Positions 1 through 5,614 of a stretch of 5,614 nucleotides of DNA are shown here, in pieces; positions within the stretch are counted from its first letter, which is position 1, and every line of letters starts with the position of its first letter. Source of the DNA: Balneolaceae bacterium UBA1514 (lineage in GTDB: Bacteria; Bacteroidota; Rhodothermia; Balneolales; Balneolaceae). Where the stretch lies: contig DCQQ01000043.1 of NCBI GenBank assembly GCA_002323515.1, forward strand, positions 36,054-41,667. Direction: 5' to 3'. The translations under genes and the position numbers were made by a program. The notes under the pieces were generated by a model, which was not told the origin of the DNA, made no database searches, and saw nothing but the letters and a program-made list of their open reading frames with translations.

Positions 1-36
1 GTACATTTAACCCATCTAAAAATCAACGTACTGCAT

Positions 37-2271
37 ATGTCTGACCACACCTCAACTGAACTCTCTGTAAACCTTGAATTAGCTCTGGAACATGGTTTAA
101 CTAAAGAAGAATATGAAATGATTGTTCAACGCTTAGGAAGAACTCCTAGTTTTACTGAATTAGGAGTGTATTCGGTGATGTGGAGTGAACATTGTTCATA
201 CAAAAATTCCATATTAGAACTCAAAAAACTACCTCGTGAAGGTGAACACTTATTGGTTGCGGCTGGGGAAGAAAATGCTGGGCTTGTGGACATTGGTGAT
301 GGTTTGGGGTGTGCGTTTAAAATTGAAAGTCATAACCATCCATCTGCGGTGGAACCTTACCAAGGCGCTGCTACTGGAGTGGGTGGTATTCATCGCGATA
401 TTTTCACTATGGGGGCACGTCCTATTGCTTCCTTGAATTCTTTGCGTTTTGGTTCTTTGGAAACCCCTAGAGTTAGATATCTATTAGACGGTGTGGTGCG
501 TGGTATCGGGGATTATGGAAATTCTTTTGGTGTACCAGTCATCGCTGGTGAAGTTTGTTTTGATGAAAGTTATGAGGGTAATCCACTAGTCAATGCAATG
601 AGCATTGGGATTGTTAAAGCGGGCGAAACAGCCTCAGCCATTGCAAAGGGATTAGGGAATCCGGTACTCATAGTGGGAGCGAGTACGGGTAGAGATGGGA
701 TACATGGGGCAACCTTTGCTTCCGAGGAAATCTCTGAGGAAAGCGAAGCGAAACGACCCAGTGTACAGGTTGGAGATCCATTTACTGAAAAATTATTACT
801 GGAAGCCAGTCTCGAAGCACTTCAAACAGGTGCAGTCGTTGGAATGCAGGATATGGGAGCGGCTGGAATTGCCTGTTCTTCTAGTGAAATGACCGCAAAA
901 GGTGGCCAAGGGATGCGCATAAATTTAGATTTAGTACCCGCGCGTGAGCCAGGAATGACTGCCTATGAAATGCTTTTATCCGAAAGTCAGGAACGCATGC
1001 TCATTGTGGCACATAAAGGCCAAGAGCAAGATATTATCGATGTATATGAGAAGTGGGATTTACATGCCGTTGTAATTGGCGAAGTGGTGGAAGGTGATCA
1101 AGTAACTTATTGGAAGGATAGCGAAATAAAAGCCCAAATTCCCGCCGAACATTTGGTGTTGGGTGGCGGCGCCCCTCAATATGTACGCGAAACCAAAAAA
1201 CCAAGCTATCTCGAGGAAACGCAAAACGCTGATTTATCTGGGTTAAACCACCCCAAAAACCTCATAGATTGTTTGGAAGCTTTGTTAGGTAGTCCAAATA
1301 TTGCGTCTAAACGCTGGGTTCATGAGCAATACGACACGATGGTACGAACCAACACTGTTCAAGGTCCTGGCGCTGCAGATGCTGGTATAATTAGGCTTAA
1401 AGGAAGTAAAAAAGGTTTGGTAGCAAAAACAGATTGCAACGGTCGATATGTTTATTTGAATCCACGTAGAGGAGGGCAAATTGCTGTAGCCGAATCGGCT
1501 CGTAATGTGGTGTGTTCTGGAGCTAAACCCATGGCAATAACCAACTGCCTAAATTATGGTAATCCCTATAAACCAGAAGTGTATTGGACGTTTAAGGAAT
1601 CACTTGCTGGCATGGGTGATGCGTGTAATAAGCTAAACACTCCAGTGACAGGTGGAAATGTAAGTTTTTATAATGAAAATCCTGAGAGTGCCATATTCCC
1701 AACTCCCATTATTGGTATGCTCGGTGTAATCGAAGACGTTGAAAAACATAAAATGTCTCCATCATTCAAAAAGGAAGGCGATATAATATTTTATGTTGGT
1801 GCTCCTCGAATCGGTTTGGGTGGAACGGAATATCTGAAGGTAGTACATGGATTAACCACCGGTGATGCTCCGATACTTGACTTGGATGTAGAGCTTAAGG
1901 TTCAGGAGACCGTATTGGAGGCGATTACTTCAGGTCTAGTCACCGCTGCTCACGATATCTCGGACGGCGGCTTGGGTGTTAGTATTGCAGAAATGGGTAT
2001 TTTTGGTTCATTAGGGGCCCAAATCGACCTTAGTGTTCTGTCCGGATCTATTTATGAAATCTGGTTCAGTGAGGCACAATCAGGTATAATCCTAACTTGC
2101 CAAGCCAATCAAAAAGAGTCCTTAATGAAGCGCTTATCCCAAGGTGGGGTAGACGTCGCACAAATCGGGACCGTTCAAGGGGATGCATTGATATTTGAAG
2201 GAGTTGGTTCGGTGAGTCTTGATCAACTTCATAGCAATTATGAAAGTGCGATTCCAAAAGCAATGTCATAG
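37..2271 (+). CDS. purL: Phosphoribosylformylglycinamidine synthase, small-type PurL subunit
   Basis: The product is the synthetase subunit of FGAM synthase, which converts FGAR, ATP and ammonia from glutamine to FGAM in cytosolic de novo purine synthesis. Its 744 aa match the small PurL family (B. subtilis PurL is about 740 aa), which works with separate PurS and PurQ subunits. Neither partner is in this window. The N-terminal half has WSEHC at 49-53, the ATP-site segment KIESHNHP at 95-102, GAATGVGG at 110-117 and NSLRFG at 134-139. It continues with [14 protein letters not shown] at 218-231 and [15 protein letters not shown] at 271-285. The second AIRS-like half has GPGAADAG at 443-450, NCLNYGNP at 503-510, [10 protein letters not shown] at 538-547 and [11 protein letters not shown] at 637-647. 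The ATG at 37 gives a family-like N-terminus, although no Shine-Dalgarno is evident in the 36 bases before it. No frameshift or missing motif is seen. The upstream gene lies outside the window, so operon membership is unknown. Confidence 0.97.
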   Translation: MSDHTSTELSVNLELALEHGLTKEEYEMIVQRLGRTPSFTELGVYSVMWSEHCSYKNSILELKKLPREGEHLLVAAGEENAGLVDIGDGLGCAFKIESHNHPSAVEPYQGAATGVGGIHRDIFTMGARPIASLNSLRFGSLETPRVRYLLDGVVRGIGDYGNSFGVPVIAGEVCFDESYEGNPLVNAMSIGIVKAGETASAIAKGLGNPVLIVGASTGRDGIHGATFASEEISEESEAKRPSVQVGDPFTEKLLLEASLEALQTGAVVGMQDMGAAGIACSSSEMTAKGGQGMRINLDLVPAREPGMTAYEMLLSESQERMLIVAHKGQEQDIIDVYEKWDLHAVVIGEVVEGDQVTYWKDSEIKAQIPAEHLVLGGGAPQYVRETKKPSYLEETQNADLSGLNHPKNLIDCLEALLGSPNIASKRWVHEQYDTMVRTNTVQGPGAADAGIIRLKGSKKGLVAKTDCNGRYVYLNPRRGGQIAVAESARNVVCSGAKPMAITNCLNYGNPYKPEVYWTFKESLAGMGDACNKLNTPVTGGNVSFYNENPESAIFPTPIIGMLGVIEDVEKHKMSPSFKKEGDIIFYVGAPRIGLGGTEYLKVVHGLTTGDAPILDLDVELKVQETVLEAITSGLVTAAHDISDGGLGVSIAEMGIFGSLGAQIDLSVLSGSIYEIWFSEAQSGIILTCQANQKESLMKRLSQGGVDVAQIGTVQGDALIFEGVGSVSLDQLHSNYESAIPKAMS

Positions 2272-2319
2272 GTTAATTTGGCTAAGTTAACCATCTGCTC
2301 GGATACCAGAAAGCCGAGC
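2271..2319 (+). terminator. Two tandem hairpins after purL, possible terminator
   Basis: Two inverted repeats follow purL. The first pairs GGTTAA (2271-2276) with TTAACC (2287-2292), and its stem can extend inward by a few weaker pairs. It begins on the last base of the purL stop codon. The second pairs GCTCGG (2297-2302) with CCGAGC (2314-2319) around an 11-nt loop. Neither is followed by a solid T-run; only CATTTATG comes next. A role in ending purL transcription or protecting its 3' end is therefore inference. Both hairpins would also form in RNA read through from the convergent pabB gene. Confidence 0.4.
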
Positions 2320-2347
2320 CATTTATGCTGAGCTATTTACTAGGTGC

Positions 2348-2371
2348 AAAAAAATCAAAAGTACAGACTTT
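2348..2371 (-). terminator. Weak intrinsic terminator candidate of pabB
   Basis: Read on the minus strand, AAAGT-CTGT-ACTTT (2371 down to 2358) forms a 5-bp AT-rich stem with a 4-nt loop. It is followed by TTGA and a run of seven T (2354-2348). It overlaps the pabB stop codon at 2372-2370. The T-run is good but the stem is short and weak, so the call is tentative. The GC-rich hairpin at 2297-2319 lies further downstream and could act as a back-up. Confidence 0.35.
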
Positions 2372-3836
2372 AGGGAATTACCCAGCAAATAACACTCTCA
2401 AGCGCAGCTGCTTTTAGTAGGGTCTCTTGCCATTCTAACTCCGGATCCGAATCGCTGGTTATGGCACCACCTACAGGATAGTACAGTTGATTACCTTGGA
2501 TAATGGCAGTTCGGATGACCACATTAAAATCAAAGTCATCATTTGGGCTCAGATACCCAATGGCCCCTGAGTAAATACCTCTTTTGTAGGACTCGTACCG
2601 TTCTATAGCCTGCATAGCCGCAATTTTTGGTGCGCCCGTCATCGAACCCATTGGAAAGCTATGACGAATAGCGTCAAAGCTACTATAATTTGGTGCTATT
2701 TGTGCATGTACTTTACTCACTAATTGGTGCACCGTCCGAAAGGATTGAACCTCAAACAGAGGATCAACATGCACACTTCCCTTTAGGGCCACCCTATGTA
2801 AGTCATTTCGAACTAAATCTACAATCATCAGGTGCTCAGCTTTGTTTTTACGGCCTAGTAATTCCTGTTTAATGCGCTCACGTTTATCTGATTGGTTGCG
2901 ACCCAGCGTTCCCTTGATAGGCTCCGACCACAAATGCTCCCCCCGTTTTGCTAAATAACGTTCAGGAGAAGCCGAACAAACCTGTATCCCAAGTCCAGAG
3001 GGGAGATCGTAATTGAAATAGCTGGCAAAAGGAACCGGCCCATACTCCCGCATAGCTCGATAAAGCGCAACAGGAGGCCCCTCAAAGGTGTACTTTAGTG
3101 CATGAGAAAAATTCATTTCATAGTAGTCCCCCTCATGAATATCCGCCTTCACCGACTCAATAGTATGTAGATATTGACCTTTCGAAAGCCCCTCTAGAGG
3201 CCTAATAATAAATTCCTGCGACTCCGAGGAACTGCCTACAAAGCGTTCCTGAAGTTCGGCCCATCGCTGTTCACCCTCAAGCCACTCCACCTTATCATTT
3301 AGCTTATTTTCTTGGCTTGAAGTAGCTGTTTTTGCCAAAATCCCAGGTTCCATAAACCATAAATCAGCCGCTTCATATAATTCGGTATGTCCACTCTCTA
3401 GATTTTCTATGAGGTTTTTCAAATCATAGCCCAAATATCCAAACCACCAACTCTGTTTTTGCGCTATTTTCAAAGCTGACCATAGATCAATATGATCCAG
3501 TAAAACAGAATACCAAATATTTTTTTCTCTGGTTGATGTGTGCCCTGAATCGCCGGATGAAGATTTATCATCCAGTATAGTCTTTTGTGTTGTAGTATCC
3601 GTTTTATCCTGCGTGCTAGTCCAGTCTAAGCTTGGAAACGCTTGAAACAGGGTATAGGCTATGGTACCAGCCACCCATAGCCGCTGTTTATACACCATAA
3701 TTTGACCCACTGGGTCTCCAGCAATCCAATGATATTGACTTTCCCTATGTTCATTAAGTTGTGATTCCAACAAGACCATGGGGCCAACCTTTGGAAGTAC
3801 AGATAGTGCATTATCAATGAAGAAATGAGTAGTCAA
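2370..3836 (-). CDS. pabB: Aminodeoxychorismate synthase component I (PabB)
   Basis: The product converts chorismate, with ammonia from a PabA-type glutaminase, to 4-amino-4-deoxychorismate, the precursor of p-aminobenzoate and folate. It is 488 aa and cytosolic. The N-terminal part (about 1-210) is the divergent anthranilate-synthase-I-like N-domain, with GYLGYDLKN at 133-141. The C-terminal chorismate-binding domain (about 218-486) has GDYYEMNFSHA at 236-246, PIKGTLGR at 306-313, HLMIVDLVRND at 335-345, GSMTGAPK at 397-404 and SDPELEWQET at 463-472. Lys308 in PIKGT is the PabB hallmark, since TrpE has PIAGT; it matches the covalent-catalysis Lys274 of E. coli PabB. The protein ends right after this domain, so no PabC lyase is fused. 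Residues 72-107 are a hydrophilic Thr/Asp/Ser-rich insert. The start is uncertain. A TTG at 3836 lies ten codons after an in-frame TGA with no ATG between, and the first internal ATG is Met20 (3779). The N-domain-like LLES at 22-25 makes Met20 look too short, so I prefer TTG. No pabA or pabC is nearby. Confidence 0.9.
   Translation of the reverse strand: MTTHFFIDNALSVLPKVGPMVLLESQLNEHRESQYHWIAGDPVGQIMVYKQRLWVAGTIAYTLFQAFPSLDWTSTQDKTDTTTQKTILDDKSSSGDSGHTSTREKNIWYSVLLDHIDLWSALKIAQKQSWWFGYLGYDLKNLIENLESGHTELYEAADLWFMEPGILAKTATSSQENKLNDKVEWLEGEQRWAELQERFVGSSSESQEFIIRPLEGLSKGQYLHTIESVKADIHEGDYYEMNFSHALKYTFEGPPVALYRAMREYGPVPFASYFNYDLPSGLGIQVCSASPERYLAKRGEHLWSEPIKGTLGRNQSDKRERIKQELLGRKNKAEHLMIVDLVRNDLHRVALKGSVHVDPLFEVQSFRTVHQLVSKVHAQIAPNYSSFDAIRHSFPMGSMTGAPKIAAMQAIERYESYKRGIYSGAIGYLSPNDDFDFNVVIRTAIIQGNQLYYPVGGAITSDSDPELEWQETLLKAAALESVICWVIP
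3516..3623 (-). other. Hydrophilic low-complexity insert in PabB N-domain
   Basis: PabB residues 72-107 are almost free of bulky hydrophobic residues and rich in Thr, Asp, Ser, Lys and Gln (for example TDTTTQKT at 79-86 and SSSGDSGHTSTRE at 92-104). They lie between the first beta-rich part of the N-domain and the segment leading to GYLGYD. I read this as a flexible surface loop. The reading frame stays open through it and the conserved motifs on both sides are intact, so it is not a frameshift. Confidence 0.55.
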
Positions 3837-4033
3837 TGTTGTGGGGAACTTAAACGGATTTCCCTCTCAACTAGGATTGCAGCTGAGTTGGTTGAAGTTT
3901 GCATAAGTTAAAAACAATTCATCAGACAAAAATACTGTTTTTGGCGTTTTTTTGGACCTCTTTTATGTACCTTTATGGCAGTTAGTACAGACAGGTCTCT
4001 AAACAGGGACATTTTTTGAGTTAAGTATTACCG
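3837..4033. promoter_or_regulatory. Divergent pabB-pyrD intergenic region with presumed promoters
   Basis: These 197 bases separate the starts of two divergent genes, so promoters for both should lie here, but I see no strong consensus match. For pyrD, TTGGCG (3941-3946) is 17 nt before TATGTA (3964-3969), and TACCTTTA (3968-3975) resembles the Bacteroidota TAnnTTTG box, though the spacing to an upstream TTG is not ideal. For pabB, a weak minus-strand TTGTCT (3929-3924) lies 17 nt before TTATGC (3906-3901). An uneven T-rich repeat, GTTTTTGG then GTTTTTTTGG, occupies 3937-3955. The part next to pyrD holds the hairpin described at 3995-4017. I see no small gene here. Confidence 0.4.
3995..4017 (+). 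promoter_or_regulatory. Hairpin plus T-tract in pyrD leader, possible attenuator
   Basis: GTCTCT (3995-4000) can pair with AGGGAC (4005-4010) in a 6-bp stem with one G-U pair and an AAAC loop. One A and then six T (4012-4017) follow. The run ends 16 nt before the pyrD ATG and is oriented to stop transcription entering pyrD. This is the layout of a leader terminator, and pyrimidine genes are often controlled by attenuation in other bacteria. The stem is short, and I see no PyrR-binding-type structure or clear antiterminator. Chance is a real alternative. Confidence 0.3.
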
Positions 4034-5113
4034 ATGTATAAAGAACTTATAAAGCCGCTTCTTTTCCTTATGGACGCCGAACATGCCCATGAATGGGCAA
4101 TATGGATTGCCAACAAAACGAACCGTTCAGATATACTCCAAAATATAGTGCACCGACTTTATGGAGTGGCCGATGCAAAATCAAGCGAACAAATTTGGGG
4201 ACTTCATTTCAAAAACCCACTCGGTTTAGCAGCTGGATTTGACAAAAACGGAACGACCCCTCGTGCCATGCAGGCTTTAGGCTTTGGTTTTATCGAAGTT
4301 GGTAGTATTACTGCTCATTCATCCACGGGTAATCCAAAGCCCCGCGCCTTTAGACTACCCAAAGACCATTCTTTAATAAACAGGATGGGCCTGAATAACG
4401 AGGGGGCAGCCAGAATTGTAGAGCGGTTAAAAAAGCTTCAATTGGACATTCCGTTGGGCGTAAATATTGCCAAAACTAATGATCCATCTATCGAGGGTAA
4501 TGCAGCCGTGGAAGATTATGTTGAATCCTACCTTCTAGCTCAACAGGTGGCCGATTACATCACAATTAATATTTCCTGTCCAAATACAGGAGAGGGTAAA
4601 ACCTTTGAAGATCCAGGTGCACTTAGTGAATTATTAGCTGGGATTAAGCAGAAAGCCAGTCAGGTGGACCCGCCCGCAAAGCAACAAGGAATCTCTTTTT
4701 CTTCCACCTACGCATATGTCCCAACTACCGTAAAATTTTCAGTGGATACCACTCATAAAAATTTGGTAAAATTAGTAGCAATTTGTGAAGACTATGGAAT
4801 TGACGGCTATGTTGCCACAAATACATCTAATAGTAGGGAAGACCTCTGGCACTCCGAACAAGAGCTTTCCTCGATAGGACAGGGGGGATTGAGTGGACGA
4901 GCTATAGCTAAAAGAAGTTTAGAGATGACACGTTGGCTTTCGGAGGAATTAGTGGAAGGCAAACCGATTATTTCTGTGGGTGGAATCGATTCGGTAAACT
5001 CAGCACTCGAACGTCTTGAGGCTGGTGCCCACCTACTTCAAATCTATACCGGGCTCATTTATGAAGGCCCCGGCTTAGTTTCGGATATTGCTAATGCGTG
5101 TACTCGCAATTAA
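4034..5113 (+). CDS. pyrD: Dihydroorotate dehydrogenase (quinone), class 2-like PyrD
   Basis: The product oxidises dihydroorotate to orotate with FMN, passing electrons to quinones, the fourth step of de novo pyrimidine synthesis. Class-2 enzymes sit peripherally on the inner face of the cytoplasmic membrane. At 359 aa it is slightly longer than E. coli PyrD (336 aa). The N-terminal helical extension (about 1-45, with LLFLMDAEHAHE at 9-20) is the class-2 membrane/quinone domain. The FMN barrel has NPLGLAAGFDKNG at 61-73, GFIEVGSIT at 85-93, INRMGLNN at 115-122, NISCPNT at 179-185, VKF with Lys234 at 233-235, ATNTSNSR at 261-268, GGLSGRAI at 284-291, ISVGGIDS at 313-320 and QIYTGLIYEGP at 336-346. 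Two points are odd: Cys182 replaces the usual class-2 catalytic Ser, and a hydrophilic stretch of about 30 residues (205-233) precedes the VKF strand, which reads VKFSVD and not VKIAPD. The ATG at 4034 fits the family start, and no Shine-Dalgarno is visible. It is a single-gene unit, divergent from pabB and convergent with the next gene. Confidence 0.95.
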   Translation: MYKELIKPLLFLMDAEHAHEWAIWIANKTNRSDILQNIVHRLYGVADAKSSEQIWGLHFKNPLGLAAGFDKNGTTPRAMQALGFGFIEVGSITAHSSTGNPKPRAFRLPKDHSLINRMGLNNEGAARIVERLKKLQLDIPLGVNIAKTNDPSIEGNAAVEDYVESYLLAQQVADYITINISCPNTGEGKTFEDPGALSELLAGIKQKASQVDPPAKQQGISFSSTYAYVPTTVKFSVDTTHKNLVKLVAICEDYGIDGYVATNTSNSREDLWHSEQELSSIGQGGLSGRAIAKRSLEMTRWLSEELVEGKPIISVGGIDSVNSALERLEAGAHLLQIYTGLIYEGPGLVSDIANACTRN

Positions 5114-5145
5114 GCTGGCTTTTAATCGCAGATTAGCTGCTAAGG
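5111..5145. terminator. Short convergent gap with weak inverted repeat
   Basis: Only 32 bases (5114-5145) separate the pyrD TAA from the stop codon of the convergent downstream gene. They hold the inverted repeat TAATC-GCA-GATTA (5123-5135), a 5-bp AT-rich stem with a 3-nt loop. There is no T-run after it on the plus strand and no A-run before it for minus-strand reading. If transcription stops here for either gene the signal is weak, and the two messages may overlap at their 3' ends. Confidence 0.2.
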
Positions 5146-5614
5146 CTACTCTAGCTCGGACGGGTCAATAACTATCTCACAAACTATTCGGATGGAGCGG
5201 CCATTTATAATGGTAGGTTCAAAAGCAACCTCCGATGCCAATCGGGAATTGATTGCGTCCACTAAATCTGGACTTAGCTCCGCATTGGAAGTAGAATCGA
5301 CGTTCTCAAAACGATCGATGATTCCCCGTTCATTAATAAAGAAGCGGTAGCTCACTGGACTTATGATAACCCCTTCAGGATAAGAAATGCTTGACAATAA
5401 CGCCTGTAATCCTCCTCTGAAAGATGGGGTGCTATCTAGGTCAACGCATGATTGATAATCATCTATAGTCGATCGCTCTTCTACCGAGCTGGCTAAATCT
5501 GAAATTTGCGTAAGTGAATCATTTGAAAATGAGTCCATGCTTAGTGAGTCGGGTTGTAATGAATCAGCCAAAAATCCATGAACCTCTAAGGAATCATTTA
5601 ATGAGCTGTCAAAG
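5146..5614 (-). CDS. TonB-like C-terminal domain protein, 5' end cut by window edge
   Basis: The reading frame is open to the window edge, so the gene is 5'-truncated here; 155 complete codons are visible. A TTG at 5571 could start a 141-residue product, but the same frame and repeat pattern continue upstream of it, so that is probably not the real start. In fragment numbering, residues 2-36 are a Ser/Asp-rich array of DS[LF]xx pentads. Residues about 40-58 are a polar linker. Residues about 60-151 resemble a TonB C-terminal domain: TPSFRGGLQALLSS at 62-75, ISYPEG at 76-81, the strand pattern YRFFINERGII at 89-99, then AFEPTIINGRSIRI and a final strand CEIVIDP. The pattern PxFxGGxxAL...YP...G...FxPxxxNGxxV is typical of energy-transducer TonB proteins and TonB-domain lipoproteins of Bacteroidota-like bacteria. 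In those proteins the domain is periplasmic and contacts TonB-dependent outer-membrane receptors. The membrane anchor or lipobox needed to tell these apart lies outside the window. The match is by eye and divergent. Confidence 0.72.
   Translation of the reverse strand, partial: FDSSLNDSLEVHGFLADSLQPDSLSMDSFSNDSLTQISDLASSVEERSTIDDYQSCVDLDSTPSFRGGLQALLSSISYPEGVIISPVSYRFFINERGIIDRFENVDSTSNAELSPDLVDAINSRLASEVAFEPTIINGRSIRIVCEIVIDPSELE
5506..5610 (-). repeat. Pentad amino-acid repeat DS[LF]xx
   Basis: Seven consecutive five-residue units read DSSLN, DSLEV, HGFLA, DSLQP, DSLSM, DSFSN and DSLTQ, with the third degenerate. The DS[LF] cores use varied codons: GATTCC-TTA, GATTCA-TTA, GACTCA-CTA, GACTCA-TTT and GATTCA-CTT, and the first unit is GACAGCTCATTA. 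This points to an old array kept at protein level and not recent DNA slippage. It may start further upstream, beyond the window. It probably forms an extended linker before the TonB-like domain, which is inference. Confidence 0.65.

Noticed and set aside
1..36. End of an upstream gene or a purL promoter
   Set aside because: Only 36 bases are available. A TAA at 8-10 could be a stop codon but its frame cannot be tested, and no promoter box is recognisable.
236..892. Short plus-strand reading frames of about 65 codons at 236-436 and 695-892
   Set aside because: Both lie wholly inside the well-supported purL frame, have no family-like sequence and no separate start context.
1285..2269. Minus-strand reading frames of about 65 codons at 1285-1479 and 2066-2269
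   Set aside because: They are antisense to conserved purL coding sequence and show no recognisable motif.
2690..2872. Plus-strand reading frame of about 60 codons inside pabB
   Set aside because: It is antisense to the conserved chorismate-binding domain of PabB and has no independent support.
2370..3836. Anthranilate synthase component I (TrpE) as the identity of the chorismate-binding protein
   Set aside because: The active-site motif is PIKGT with Lys308, the mark of PabB; TrpE has Ala at this place. No trp genes lie nearby.
5146..5571. Complete 141-residue protein starting at TTG 5571
   Set aside because: The frame stays open to 5614 and the same five-residue pattern continues upstream of this codon, so the gene almost certainly begins outside the window.
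5506..5610. Pentapeptide-repeat (RFR) beta-helix protein
   Set aside because: The family consensus puts a small residue, then Asp or Asn, before the central Leu/Phe. Here Asp and Ser are in the opposite order and only about seven units are visible, so a linker is more likely.

Overview
The window carries four protein genes in alternating orientation and looks like a stretch of bacterial chromosome rich in housekeeping genes. I found no mobile element, CRISPR array, RNA gene or defence system. Composition is moderate to slightly AT-rich throughout, with no patch that stands out as foreign. No clear Shine-Dalgarno sequence precedes the visible starts. The small-type PurL (744 aa, not the ~1,200-1,300 aa PurL-PurQ fusion), a PabB with the YEMNF motif that I associate with Bacteroidota, and a TonB-like C-terminal domain point to the wider Bacteroidota/Rhodothermota/Balneolota/Chlorobiota assemblage. 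A Rhodothermota- or Balneolota-like source is my best guess, made by inference from protein style and not by any search.

Layout: purL (37-2271, +) makes FGAM in purine synthesis. It converges across a hairpin-rich 98-bp gap with pabB (2370-3836, -), whose product makes aminodeoxychorismate for folate. A 197-bp divergent intergenic region (3837-4033) separates pabB from pyrD (4034-5113, +), a quinone-type dihydroorotate dehydrogenase of pyrimidine synthesis. A 32-bp gap then separates pyrD from the 3' part of a convergent gene (5146-5614, -, cut by the window edge) with a Ser/Asp-rich pentad array and a TonB-type C-terminal domain.

The first three genes feed related pools: purine nucleotides, folate (one-carbon donor for purines and thymidylate) and pyrimidine nucleotides. 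The alternating strands mean that they are separate transcription units and not an operon, so the grouping may be loose or accidental.

The points most worth a second look are these. PyrD has a class-2 N-terminus but Cys where well-known class-2 enzymes have the catalytic Ser. A short hairpin followed by six T lies just upstream of pyrD. A DS[LF]xx five-residue array precedes the TonB-like domain. I do not see a previously undescribed system here.
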